Part shown: one piece after another, positions 1 through 9,663 of the stretch | Position numbering within the stretch: the first letter of the stretch is position 1 | Layout of the letters: each line of letters begins with the position of its first letter | Assembly (NCBI GenBank): GCA_029216955.1 | Contig: JANAVB010015600.1 | Span: forward strand, 27,767,352-27,831,351 | Origin: Iris pallida | Lineage: Eukaryota > Streptophyta > Magnoliopsida > Asparagales > Iridaceae | Direction: 5' to 3' | Length of the DNA: 64,000 nt | Notes under the pieces: model-generated | Database searches by the model: none | What the model was told of the DNA's origin: nothing | Seen by the model: the letters and a program-made list of their open reading frames with translations, nothing else | Made by a program: the position numbers and the translations under genes

Positions 1-283
1 GGAAGAGAGGTTGTTAGAAGCACATGGGAGCTCGATCAGGGATGATGGCAGTTAGAGGAAATTTGAAATAAATTTCTCTCCTCCTGATTTGCAAGGAAAG
101 GACATAGCAATTTGTTACATTTCATAAAGATAGAAATGAGTTAATTGGCTTGGCTCATGGGCCAGGCCCAACTCATTAGGAATAAATATTAGAAACTAAG
201 TCAATAATAATCCCCTTTAAAGAAAAATATAAATATACACCAATAGATTTTTAATTTCCTCTTGAATTTTTATAAAAACAAGA
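1..283. other. AT-rich non-coding flank
   Basis: No gene, terminal repeat or retroelement motif was recognised here. It borders the truncated gag of element G and could be more degraded retroelement sequence or the sequence into which G was rearranged. Confidence 0.4.
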
Positions 284-291
284 TTGTGGGG

Positions 292-826
292 CTACAGAAG
301 TGGCGAGGGTCGGACGGATGACGGTATATTTCTTTGTCGCGGAAGGGGTTGCGGTAGTAGTCGTGGCGGAAAGGAGCCCCACGCAGGGGTTCGCCGTAAT
401 GAACTCCTCCTCGGGGGGGGGGGAATGGGGGGGTCGTTGCGGGGTGGAGGGTGGAACGGGGGGGGGGGGGATGGCCTGTCGAAGTGGGGGAGGACCCGCG
501 GGGGGCTAGCGGTGGAGGGCCCGCAGGGGGCTGTCAGGCCCCCGGGGGGGGGGGGGGGCTGTCGTCGGCGTGCGGATGTTCTCGCAGTGGGATGCCGCTG
601 CTGTGCAGGACCTGCAGGGGGGTGGGGTACCGCGACCAGTTGTGGTGGTTGTCGAGTTCGCGAGCAACACATTGATTTTTGCGGCGAGGTCGACGATGGA
701 GGTGTTGATGGAGGCGTTGGTTGCCGCGGTACTCTCGGCCTGGGCGTCGAGACGACTGCGGATGCCGTCGACAGTGGCCTCGAGTCGAAGGAGGCGTTCG
801 TCGTTGGATGGTGGTGTAGGCGCCAT
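292..826 (-). pseudogene. N-terminal gag-like fragment of element G
   Basis: The minus-strand ATG at 826 opens MAPTPPSNDERLLRLEATVD, followed by a short amphipathic helix with a Leu/Ile heptad pattern and a Ser/Thr/Ala-rich stretch, as in the first segment of many plant Ty3/gypsy Gag proteins. The frame breaks near 500, where the + strand has several runs of eight or more G, and then becomes Pro/Arg-rich. There is no capsid core, zinc knuckle or protease. The long + strand ORFs over the same bases are G-rich shadows. The gag call rests on position after LTR and PBS plus general resemblance, so it is moderate. Confidence 0.5.
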
Positions 827-846
827 GAGGTTGGGAGGATCGACCG

Positions 847-858
847 GCTCTGATACCA
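847..858 (-). promoter_or_regulatory. Primer-binding site of element G (initiator tRNA-Met type)
   Basis: The minus strand reads TGGTATCAGAGC, the complement of the 3' end of plant initiator tRNA-Met, three bases after the end of the LTR. It fixes the element's orientation. Confidence 0.85.
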
Positions 859-861
859 ATT

Positions 862-1398
862 TGTTACGCGCTTCTTCTTGCTTGGCGAAGGCACGCGTAA
901 CTGAATGATGGAACGAAGACAATGAAGAAGAAGCCGTCTAGTCTTGTGACCTGCCGGCTTTGGTGTTGTGCCTTATCGTAGGAGCGGACGCTTCTCAGAT
1001 CGGAAGAAGTACCACCTATTTCTTTGATTAAACTTATCTTTGATAATCTTCTCAAGAGAATTTCTACCTCTATATATAGATAGAGGATAGATACAATTGC
1101 TAACCATAATTTGTTGGAAAGGAAACTAATTAATTACTAATAATATCTTTCCTTGAAAGAGAAGATTTTTATTAGCAATATCTTCTTTGAAATAAAATTA
1201 ATTATTAATTACTAATAATATCATTTCTTGAAAGGAAAGATATTATTAGCAATATCTTCTTTGAAAGGAAACTAATTATTGCTAATGTTATTAATAATAT
1301 TGTCAAGTAGTGCCACCGGCTAGGTCTGGACAACCCTAGTCGGATCTTGTGTGTCTTTCTTGTTGGCCGGTATATGTAACGGATAAAGACCCGTAACA
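862..1398 (-). repeat. 5' LTR of element G (537 bp)
   Basis: The boundaries are TGTTAC and GTAACA on the + strand, and the PBS adjoins on the left. The interior has AT-rich near-repeats (1130-1290) built around AATATC and TTTCCTTGAAAG. The sequence beyond 1398 matches element A's 3' LTR near 19980, which supports the right boundary. Confidence 0.75.
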
Positions 1399-1569
1399 TT
1401 ATGCTTACAACAAACTCGTTATCTATTTCAATAAAAGGTTTATTTATGCTGAAAATATGACAAAAGATTGGATTGGTCTAGGTGATAACTCGTATTGGTG
1501 TGGATGAGGAGGCCAATGTTTGATTCCCACGTCTAGCATAATTTTTTGACACTAAATTTCTAAAACCCT
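1399..1569 (+). repeat. Element A 5' LTR, first surviving piece
   Basis: This stretch aligns with 19980-20150 in A's 3' LTR, sharing for example the word GTCTAGCATAATTTTTTGAC and the flanking words. It is interrupted at its left by element G and at its right by element H. Confidence 0.7.
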
Positions 1570-1726
1570 TGTTAAGAGTTATATTAGAAATAAGTGTTAT
1601 ATTAGAGTTATTAGTAATTGGGCTTTAGTCCCACATTGCTTAGAGTAATAGGAGAGGAGGCTAGCCTCTCCTATATATATGTAGTCTCTCATCAATAAAC
1701 AAATCATCCCATTATTCTATTCTACA
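1570..1726 (+). repeat. Element H: short 5' LTR (157 bp)
   Basis: It starts TGTTAAGAG and ends TTCTACA, immediately followed by a perfect tRNA-Met PBS. It contains TATATATAT (TATA-like) and an AATAAA-type signal. The small size fits a TRIM or an Ale/Retrofit-type copia element. No matching 3' LTR is visible, so H is incomplete. Confidence 0.65.
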
Positions 1727-1738
1727 TGGTATCAGAGC
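1727..1738 (+). promoter_or_regulatory. Primer-binding site of element H
   Basis: TGGTATCAGAGC directly abuts the LTR end and is a perfect match to the usual plant initiator-tRNA-Met PBS. Confidence 0.85.
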
Positions 1739-1758
1739 CATAATCCATCCACCCCTCT

Positions 1759-2170
1759 CCACAAAAAAAAAAAAAAAAAAATTTCAACCCCCCCCCCCCC
1801 CCCCCCCGCGTGCTACAGTACCCCCCCCCCCCCCACCCCCACCCGCTGCTGCTGCTGCCTCCCCCCCCCTCTCCTCCACTCGCTGCTGCTGCCTCCACCC
1901 TGTCCAGCGCCCCCCCCCCCCCCCCCCAGCGCCCCCCCCTCGCGCCCCCTGCTGCTGCTGCCCCCCCCACCAGCGCCCCCCCCCCCCCCCCCCCCCCCCC
2001 CCGATCCTGCACCCCCCCTCCCCCACCCCCACTCGCTGCTGCTGCCCCACCCCTGTCCGCTGCTGCTTCTGCTGCCCCCCCCCCCCCCCCCCCACCAGCG
2101 CCCCCCTGCCCCCGCCACTGCCCCCCCCCCTCTGTCCCAGCACCCCCCCCTCTGTCCCAGCGCCCACCCT
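1759..2170 (+). repeat. Extreme C-rich low-complexity tract
   Basis: A poly(A) run is followed by about 400 bases of poly(C) runs up to twenty or more long, interspersed with CTG triplets. Every ORF here is a Pro/Leu/Ala-rich (+) or Gly-rich (-) artefact of composition. It follows H's PBS, so it may be an expanded version of that element's leader or gag start. Confidence 0.8.
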
Positions 2171-2906
2171 GAAGGGGCGGTCCGGGTCCGAGCCGAGCAT
2201 TGTAAATTGGGCTTTTTTGGCGCAAAATAGTGCTTTGATGACACACTTAGCATGTTAGCATGGACGCTGAGTTGGCGTCCCGTGGCTGCCACATTAGATG
2301 CTTGACAGTCGCGTCACGATTACGTGGCATCGGAATATGGTAGCAGTTCAAGTAGCCATATGGTCATGGGTTATATATATTTTTATCAATTTGAGGCTGA
2401 TTGCATTCTAAACTGACGCAGTTAACATCACCAACTTATTGGTCATTTTTTTAGTGCAGTTAACTAGACCCACCAGTTATTAGGTAATGCAGATAGACTC
2501 ATAAATGCTACTTTGCTTCTTCTGTATTAGAGGACCACTCTTCAGGTTTGATATTTCTTCTATATTAGAGGACCAACTCTTTAGGTTTGGGCAGAATGAA
2601 TGAATTGATCCGCAAGTCTGACCCTACGATGGGCTCGATTGTTCGGTATGGTGCATGTAGACAATGTCAATCGCAGTAGTAAAGCAACAGAAGCTGTGCA
2701 ATAAAACATTTGTGCGAAAGTATAATGAAGCGAGCGTTCTAAAAGTTCTCTTTCAAACTTGCTGGGTTTGCAAGCAATCGACTATAGCGTCGAGTTGCTG
2801 GCTTTGAGGATCGGTGATTCTAATCATCATAGCAAGACGCTTCTTCCTCCAATACCTTTAGTTTTTATTTACTACTCTTCGTTCCTGTTTATTGATTGTA
2901 ACAACA
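2171..2906 (+). repeat. Element A 5' LTR, second piece
   Basis: From about 2395 it aligns with 21140-21554 plus 35148-35201 of the 3' LTR. Shared landmarks are TTGCATTCTAAACT, AGAGGACC(A/G)ACTCTT and the terminal TTGATTG(T/C)AACAACA. The part before 2395 cannot be aligned by eye and may be diverged LTR or rearranged sequence. Confidence 0.7.
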
Positions 2907-3480
2907 ATATCAAAGCAATTATTCTATGTGAAAACTCGAGAAACCAGAAACATGGAAACTCCACAAACCAGAAACATGGAAGCCGGTGCAAGCCTTTTGA
3001 AGTTTCACAAACTCGAGAAGTTTGACGGCGAATACAACAACTGGAAGAGGAAGATCTTGCTCAACCTTTAACATGTGAAACGTGGAATTTCCTGACTATT
3101 GAAGAGCCAAAGATTCAAGAGACGGGTGCCGAAGCTATTGTTGCACCTAACACTGCACTTCAATGCCTTTAGTTTTTATTTGTTGCACTCAACCTTTCAT
3201 GTTTCTTGATTGTAACAACAATATCAAAGAAATTCTTCTATGTGAAACTCAAGAAACCAGAAACATGGAAACTCAACAAACTAGAAACATGGAAGCCGGT
3301 GCAAGACTTTTGAACTTTCACAAACTCGAGAAGTTTGACGGCGAACAGTACAACAACTGGAAGAGGAAGATTTCGCTCAACCGTCAACTCGTGAAACGTT
3401 GAATTTCCTGACTACTGAAGAGCCAAAGATTCAAGAGATGGGTGCTGAAGCTATTGTTGCACCGAGCACTGCACTTTAAC
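2851..3480 (+). repeat. About 311-bp tandem duplication across LTR end, PBS and gag start of A
   Basis: Positions 2851-3161 and 3162-3480 are diverged direct copies. Each holds the LTR tail, the PBS, the gag start with METPQTRNMEAGA-like words, and the GluLysPheAspGly gag signature. Confidence 0.85.
2907..2918 (+). promoter_or_regulatory. Degenerate primer-binding site of element A
   Basis: ATATCAAAGC directly after the LTR end resembles TGGTATCAAAGC with its first bases mutated. It is repeated at about 3223 by a local duplication. Confidence 0.55.
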
Positions 3481-3663
3481 AATGGAAGAGAGACAACAAT
3501 ATGTGCTCATCCTTCTTAATTCATTAGACGGTAGCTTTGCCAAGTCTTACACAAAAGGACAAAGTACAAGACATCTAAGAGTTCATTGGAAAACAATACA
3601 AGGACAAAGAAAACATGTCAAAAATCTCGTCAACAAAGTCATGGTGATGCAGTTCGAGGACAA

Positions 3664-3726
3664 GAAGGTGGTCTTGCCTCGTGTGAAGGAGCATTAAGGT
3701 GGTCTTGCCTCATGTGAAGGAGCTGA
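3664..3726 (+). repeat. About 30-bp tandem duplication in A gag
   Basis: GGTGGTCTTGCCTC(G/A)TGTGAAGGAGC occurs twice in direct succession, the second copy following a stop codon. Confidence 0.8.
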
Positions 3727-3783
3727 CGAAAATGCAACAGAAACTAGAGGAATAGGAGATGCTTCTCAACAAGTTCATGGTGG

Positions 3784-3922
3784 GAGTTGATTCTCTACCG
3801 ACATGTATCAAAAGAAGGCTGAAGCAAAACTGGATGACCTAATGCGTTTTAGGAGATGATTCTCTACCGACATGTATCAAAAGAAGGCTGAAGCAAAACT
3901 GGAGGACCTAATGCGTTTCATT
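3784..3922 (+). repeat. About 70-bp tandem duplication in A gag
   Basis: Two consecutive copies of a segment starting GATTCTCTACCGACATGTAT and ending CCTAATGCGTTT, differing at only a few bases. Confidence 0.85.
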
Positions 3923-4240
3923 CATATTGACGATGAAGCGAAAAAACAAAATCAAGGTGGACTTACTCTCCAAACAATTTGCCAATGCTAACATGACCAA
4001 TTCTGGGGATCAAAAGGAGAAGAAAAAGCTTCCTTTCAGTAAGCACTTGAAGAATCTGAAGATAAAACCAAAGAACTTTAAGGTGAAGGCTAAAGTAGAT
4101 ATTGTCTGTTACAAGTGTAACAAAAAGGGACATTATAAGAGAGACTGCAGATCAAAGCCAAAGCCTATGGACCATAGTGAAAGTGAGCTTAACCTGATAG
4201 CTAAGTTTTCTCAGGTGAATACTTCTGCAAGTGCTCAGTG

Positions 4241-6104
4241 AAGAACATGTTTATTTCATACGAACCAACATACAAGAAGGTGACCATGACAAACAAAAAT
4301 CAATCTGAAGTGCAAGGAGTTAGGACGTTGTACTAAAGCTGACTTCAAGGAAGACTCACTCTGTAAAACGTCTAGCACGTAAATTCTATCACAGAGAATC
4401 TCATTTTAGGAAGCGTTCTCTGCAATGTTGGTCTAAGGATGAATATCAATGATCAGATGGTAATGTCGTACAAGGGGTCATACTTCGGCAAATTATTTTG
4501 TACCAAGGGGGTGTTCAAAGTGCAACTGCTTGCAAAATCCATTGCTGTCAATGAAATCTTTTCTTCTCCTTACTTCCTTTGTCTTATAGCACAATAGAGT
4601 AGGATATGTTACATTATACAAGAACATACAAAATGTCTAGTCTAGTCTAGATTTTATGTCCAAATGTAGGGGTAAAGCGGCATACATGCATGAAGTCTGT
4701 GCGCAAACCAAAATAGCGAGAAAACCCTTCAAATGGGTGGACAAAAGCATAAAGATTCTGGAACTAGTGCACTATGCTATATGTGATGTCAAACTATTCA
4801 CAATTAAATGAGCCATGAAGTAATTCCTCACCTTCATTGACGGCTTCTCAAAGTTTGCATTTGTCTACTTGCTTAAGTCGAAAGATGAAGCATTCTCAAG
4901 TTTGAAGACTTCAAGGCAGAACATCATACATGTCAACAACTGAAGAGGCTGATGAGTGATTGTGGTACAGAATATTGCTCTCATAAGTTTACATCAGTCT
5001 GCGAAGATTATGTGATCGTCAACGAGACTACAACACTGTATAACCCTCAATCCAAATGGAGTTGCAAACAAAAAGAATTGGACGTTGAAAGAGATGGTGA
5101 ACTCTATGTTGTTGACTGTAGGATTTCCAAACTGCTTTTGGGGATAAGCCCCATTGACAACGACTTTTATTCTGAACCGAATACCATTCGGCCAGTCTCA
5201 AGTCACTCATGAACTTTGGTTCAAGGTCAGACCCAATCTGAATACCATTAAAGTGTGGGGGTATTTTGCATATGTGAAGTTGCCAAACATCAAAATTCAT
5301 AAGTTGGGAATCAGGAGCACCAAAGCAATCTTCTTGGATTGTATTGAGAGAAATGATGGTCGCCGATTCCTTGATCTCGAGAGTCGAGACTAATCTAATC
5401 CAAATGGAGTTGCAAAGAGAAAGAATTGGACGTTGAATGAGATGGTGAACTCTGTTGTTGACTGTAGGACTTACAAACTGCTTTTGGGGAGAAGTCCCAT
5501 TGACAACGACTTCTATTCTGAATCGAATACCATTCGACCAATCTCAACTCACTCATGAACTTTGGTTAAAGGTCAGCCCCAATATGAATACCCATTAGAG
5601 TGTAGGGGTATTTGACATATATGAAGTTGCCAAACATCAAAATTCATAAGTTGGGAATCAGGAGCACCAAAGCAATCTTCTTAGGTTGCATTGAGAGAAA
5701 TGATGGTCGCAGATTCCTTGATCTCAAGAGTCGAGATTAATCTAATCATTGAGACTCGAGATGTTGAGTATTTTGATGACAAATTAGCTAGAGGCAAGAA
5801 TATAGTACTTGCGGATTTGCCAAAAAATTTAACATCAAGCCAAGAAGAAGAAAGTGTCCAACATCTAGTCTCAAATTCTATGACCTCATAGGATCCATGA
5901 ATCAAAGTTTTGAAGGATGCAGTGACAATTTCAGAGTCAACTGAGCCCCCAACCAAGCGTGTTACAAAAACAAAGAGCTCTGAAGAAGACTTTGTCACCT
6001 ATCACGTGCAAGAAGATCCTATTACCTATGAAGAGGCTATTAAGACCCAAGATGCAATTTTCTGGAAGAAAGCCATCGACGATGAGATCGACTCTAATAG
6101 TATA
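4241..6104 (+). pseudogene. Element A pol remnant, part 1 (protease, GAG-pre-integrase, integrase)
   Basis: The protease region is very degraded (about 4250-4560). A VCAQTKIARKPF motif marks the GAG-pre-integrase/integrase boundary near 4700. Integrase core pieces follow: FLTFIDGFSKFAFVYLLKSK (about 4825), SDCGTEYCSHKF (about 4955) and the ELWFKVRPNLNTIKVWGYFAYVK region (about 5213). It runs to DAIFWKKAIDDEIDS at 6100, where element B is inserted. Many stops and frameshifts, plus a 348-bp internal tandem duplication, make it non-functional. Confidence 0.8.
5049..5745 (+). repeat. About 348-bp tandem duplication in A integrase
   Basis: 5049-5396 and 5397-5745 are direct copies of the integrase C-terminal region, both starting AATCCAAATGGAGTTGCAAA. 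They share a CATCAAAATTCATAAGTTGG landmark and have diverged by scattered substitutions. Confidence 0.85.
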
Positions 6105-6647
6105 TGATAAGACCCTATTCGTGAGAGTCCAGGCAATGGTGACGTCCAACCATATATGACATGATTACCTACTGATACTGGAAAATTGAAGACAATTTTG
6201 GAGTGAAAATTAGCTACAGTTTTGTATTTGAATTTGGGGGAGAAGAAGAAGACATTACAAGTTCGTTCTAAAGAAAACTAAATTCAAGAATCCCATTCTG
6301 CCTACATTTCATTGTTCTCCTCTGTGTATTTATAGACTGCTTAGTAGAGCTCAGTAACTAACAAACACCAACCACTATCCACTAATTGATTGCTGACTTG
6401 TCTAACAAATTGCTGATTGGGTAATTGAATGGCTGTCGTGGCCTCCTGAATGTCAACTGGTACTAATAGTGTCTGATATCACTAATCGACTTATACTAAT
6501 GCAGGAATCTAATGTAGAATGCATAGTGCTCTGATACTTGATCTCTAGAGCTCAGTCCCCACCATTGGCTGCTGCTACTAACTGACACACCGTGGCACTA
6601 GTCGTGTCGCTCTGAAGATTAGGATACATTTATGGAGGAATGTATCA
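6105..6647 (-). repeat. Element B 3' LTR
   Basis: Starts TGATAAGACCC and ends GGAATGTATCA on the + strand. It aligns over its whole length with 17343-17870, with scattered substitutions and small indels. Confidence 0.88.
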
Positions 6648-6662
6648 ATACTCTCCCCTTAG
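6648..6662 (-). promoter_or_regulatory. Polypurine tract of element B
   Basis: On the minus strand the sequence before the 3' LTR reads AAGGGGAGAG, the usual purine-rich primer for plus-strand synthesis. Confidence 0.7.
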
Positions 6663-6734
6663 ATCGACCTTGTCACAAGGTCATTGGAAGAGTAATTTGG
6701 ATCCCTGGATCCCACACCATGAGGACAAGGTTCT

Positions 6735-7202
6735 TCAATTTTTTGTTGGTAACCACAAGCTCGGCAGCATTTCCAGTTTCATTGGCAGAATATCCAACAT
6801 ATGGAATAATCTGTTTTGATAGTGTAATGCTAAAAGATTACAAACAACACTAATAGAACTGCCAACTTCCAAATGACAGCCTGAACATGGTGTTATAACA
6901 AGTACCTCTGTTCTGATTTTCATATTATATGCTGAGTTTGTGCTTCCTTCAATAGCCACATCAATCAAAGCAACCAAGACATCGAAACACTCCTTAGTAC
7001 TAAGTTCAGAATAATAGTTGTTGATTAAATTCTCAACCCAACGCTCACCATGGATGCTATCATCATTGTTTAACTGAGAAATAACATTTTGCTCATATCC
7101 TGTTTCAGAAGGGTCTGAATTCCATGAATAAAATAAAACTTGACCATTTTCATATTTCTGGGGAATAATGGTTCCACTTGAACTATAATTTGTTGAAGGT
7201 TT
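6735..7202 (-). pseudogene. Captured host ORF of B, 3' part (continues from 14842-15215)
   Basis: This open stretch of about 150 codons joins in frame to the FG-rich ORF at 14842 when element C and one target-site copy are removed: the residues around APGRK/PSTNYSSSG read straight through. It includes QVLFYSWNSDPSE and a helical segment ERWVENLINNYYSEL. I do not recognise the family. It lacks introns or internal stops until about 6740. It may be a transcribed remnant of a host gene or B's own gag-like ORF. Confidence 0.5.
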
Positions 7203-8577
7203 TGTTAGAGCCGGGGCACAATTTTTCGATGGAAAACTGAAATTTCGTAACAATTGTAAAAACAATCGTTATTACGTATCACTTCACAAAAGTTACGTAA
7301 GAGAAATTTCAATTAGTGCTACACTTCACAGAAGGTGCACAAAACGTAACACTTCACAGAAGGTACGTAATAGAAATTCCAGTAGTGCTACACTTCACAG
7401 AAGGTGCACAGAACGTAACACTTCACAGAAGGTACGTAATAGATATTCTACTAGTGCTACACTTCACAGAAGGTGCACAAAAGAATTCTGATAATATCAA
7501 CGCAAACACTTCACCGAAGGTGCGTTAATAGAATCCTGATGAAACCAACAAAGAAGGTGACAGGCGAAAGATGTAAAACTCCTGCTGGGGTGAATAATCA
7601 CCGTTGCTCAAAGCTTTATTCGCCCCACACGAATAGCTTCCAGGAACCAGCAAGTTCGTCGGAGAACTTGGAACACTCTGCTCTTCTGACTCCTCGGATG
7701 AACTTGAACTCCTGTGCAAAATGCAACTCTGGTACAATATCTCTCTTCTATCTCACAGACTCTAAGCACTTGTAAACTTTCTGTCTACTAGTGTATATGT
7801 CTAACCTGTGAGAGAGAAGGAGGAGGCCTTATATAAGCCCCTGCAACAACTGCCCGGTTAGCACAATGTTAGGGACGTGGTAGTAACCACCCCGAACATG
7901 GAGCAACCGCTCAGAACATGCAAGGACACGTTCTGCTGGAAGTTGTGCCACCAGCGTAATTTGCACTTTACGCACACAGCCCCTTTACGCACCCTATGCA
8001 CACTACGCACACTGCGTACGCTGCGCACACTGCGCACTCTACGCACTCTACGCACGTTGCGTACGCTGCGCACACTGCGTGTACTGGGCGTACTGAGCTG
8101 CGTACTGGGCTGCGTAACTGGGCCAGCGTAACTGGGCTCGCGTAACGGGCCGCGCAACGTGGTCGCGCAAGTGGCTCGCGCAACGAGCGCAACTTAAGCG
8201 TACTATGCGCCTAGCGACGATGCTGACGTGCTAAGTGCAAAGTGCGCCAACAAAACGCCACATTACGCCTCATGAGCCCTTGAGCCCGAGCCCGTGTCCG
8301 AGTCCGAGTCCGAGTCCGAGTCCGAGTCCGAGTCGCTAAGCCCCTACGGGGCTTAGCTCCTATGGAAATAAATTTTCCAAGAGCAAAAAGCATGAATGCT
8401 TTAATTGTTGATTTTAGCCTTTTTCCCATTAGAAAAATAATCCCACATGGTAAACCCATGTGCACCTACACACCACATGTGCATCTCCAATAATAGCCAA
8501 GCTAATATATAGAGATACAATCTCTTTGTTTTTTCCGATGTGGGACTAAACCTTTCTAAAGGAAAAAAACTCCAACA
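7203..8577 (-). repeat. Element C 3' LTR (1375 bp)
   Basis: It contains a roughly 69-bp tandem repeat with CACTTCACAGAAGGT words (7316-7530), a GCGCACACTACGC-rich block (7980-8200) and a GAGTCC hexamer array (about 8285-8335). It is about 136 bp longer than the other LTR because of extra sequence near 8075-8215. Confidence 0.92.
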
Positions 8578-8890
8578 ATCCTCCACATATCTCTATATAT
8601 GGGTATAAGTGTTCCCCACAGTAACTGTCCATCATGCATTAGGAGAGATGTCGCTGACGACTTGAATCTTCCCGCATGGGTCAAAAATCAGACTATAATA
8701 CAATAATGGACTAAGCCTTGAATTCTGCATCACAGCTGAAATTCTTTTCACTCACATAATGTAGTTACATGTGCTTCTGGCTACACATTAAAGGCCCTGT
8801 GCCAGCCTGGTTTCAGTGTATAATTTTGGGCGTCTACAAGTTTACCCTCAAGAGACGGCCTGATATCTCTTTGTCCATACACTATCGGTG
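8578..8890 (-). other. Element C 3' untranslated region next to the LTR
   Basis: Non-coding. The minus-strand purine-rich GTGGAGGAT next to the LTR (8578-8590) is the probable polypurine tract. Confidence 0.6.
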
Positions 8891-9400
8891 AGTTCATTGT
8901 AAAGAGACATGGCATGAAGCGCTTTGTGCTTCCCTTGCGGTGCTAGCCGCTATGACATAGCTTAAAGCCGAGGCCTTACCCCTTATCGGGAACCTCATCG
9001 TAGTGCATACTACTGTAGCATGAGGCAACCGCCTCTTTGTAGTGCCAAACTACCCAGCATGAAGCCTTAGGCTCCCTTGCGGTGTTACGCCGCAACGACA
9101 TGGCTTGCAAGACCGAGGCTTTATCCCTAACCGGGTACCTCATCGTGGTGTCGTGCCACTGTAACATGAAGAACTCCTCCTCTTTGTAGTGCTGACTACA
9201 CCCCTCTTTATTTTTTTTAACATACAACATTAGGCTAACTGCCTATTTGCGGTGCTACGCCGCTGTGACTTGGCATACAAAGCCGAGGCTTTATCCTATT
9301 CCTGGGCAGCACCCCACATATAGGAACCTCATTGTGGAGTCATCCCACTGTAGCATGGAGTTTCACTCCTTGTAGTGCTGCTCTACCGTGCTTCCTGTAA
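8891..9400 (-). repeat. Imperfect 142-170-bp tandem repeats downstream of C pol
   Basis: Three copies begin near 8938, 9080 and 9250 with GCGGTG(C/T)TA.GCCGC. Each continues with AAAGCCGAGGC or ACCGAGGC, an ACCTCAT(C/T)GT word, CCACTGTA.CATG and CTTTGTAGTGCTG-like words. No ORF is convincing in the repeat. Confidence 0.8.
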
Positions 9401-9663
9401 AGCACACCAGGCATTCACTCTGCCTGAGAACTCATTAAGGCAATTAGGCCAACCTTCCCACAGGAACCGTTTTCCGCAGAAAACAACAGCAGACAACAGT
9501 GGTTGTAGGTCCGTAACCTCTCCATGCCCAATAGAACATGTACCCACCATTCCTGATATTCTTCCAGTTAATGGTCCTCCCTTGAACCAAAAGCTAGATG
9601 CCTAGTAGATAAATCTTTGAACTAATAGCATAAAATTTTATGGTAGGAATACAATAACTAATA
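9401..9663 (-). other. Non-coding stretch between C pol stop and repeat array
   Basis: No recognisable motif. It belongs to C's 3' untranslated region. Confidence 0.6.

Larger units (their letters stand above)
284..1398 (-). mobile_element. Element G: minus-strand LTR retrotransposon fragment (5' LTR, PBS, start of gag)
   Basis: On the minus strand the order is LTR (1398 to 862), a two-base-spaced initiator-tRNA-Met primer-binding site, then a gag-like ORF beginning at 826. The LTR termini are inverted TGTTAC/GTAACA. The element is cut off to the left around 284, where gag similarity ends, so the 3' LTR is absent or outside the window. It lies against sequence that matches element A's LTR (from 1399), so G probably inserted into A. 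The leader and gag style suggest Ty3/gypsy, but no pol is present to confirm the superfamily. Confidence 0.7.
2952..4240 (+). pseudogene. Element A gag remnant
   Basis: Broken frames reproduce a copia Gag in order: a KLEKFDGEQYNNWKRK-like N-terminal motif (about 3326-3380), the middle capsid region ending EDKKVVLPRVKE (to about 3694), a QFANAN segment, and a CCHC zinc knuckle CYKCNKKGHYKRDC (about 4107-4149). The equivalent intact protein is element C's gag. Several stops, frameshifts and three tandem duplications break it, so no full-length Gag can be made. Confidence 0.8.

Noticed and set aside
284..908. Long + strand Gly/Arg-rich ORFs.
   Set aside because: Shadows of the minus-strand gag-like frame and G runs.
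1478..1569. Possible tRNA-derived SINE (a B-box-like GTTTGATTCC) repeated at 20060-20150.
   Set aside because: Both copies occupy matching positions in the two LTRs of element A, so LTR homology explains the repeat.
1810..2172. Pro-rich ORF (and Gly-rich minus-strand ORFs) over the C tract.
   Set aside because: Only reflects homopolymer composition; no codon bias or domain.
7877..8465. Thr/Arg/Leu and Arg/Thr repeat ORFs.
   Set aside because: Translations of GCGCACACTACGC and GAGTCC arrays in C's LTR.
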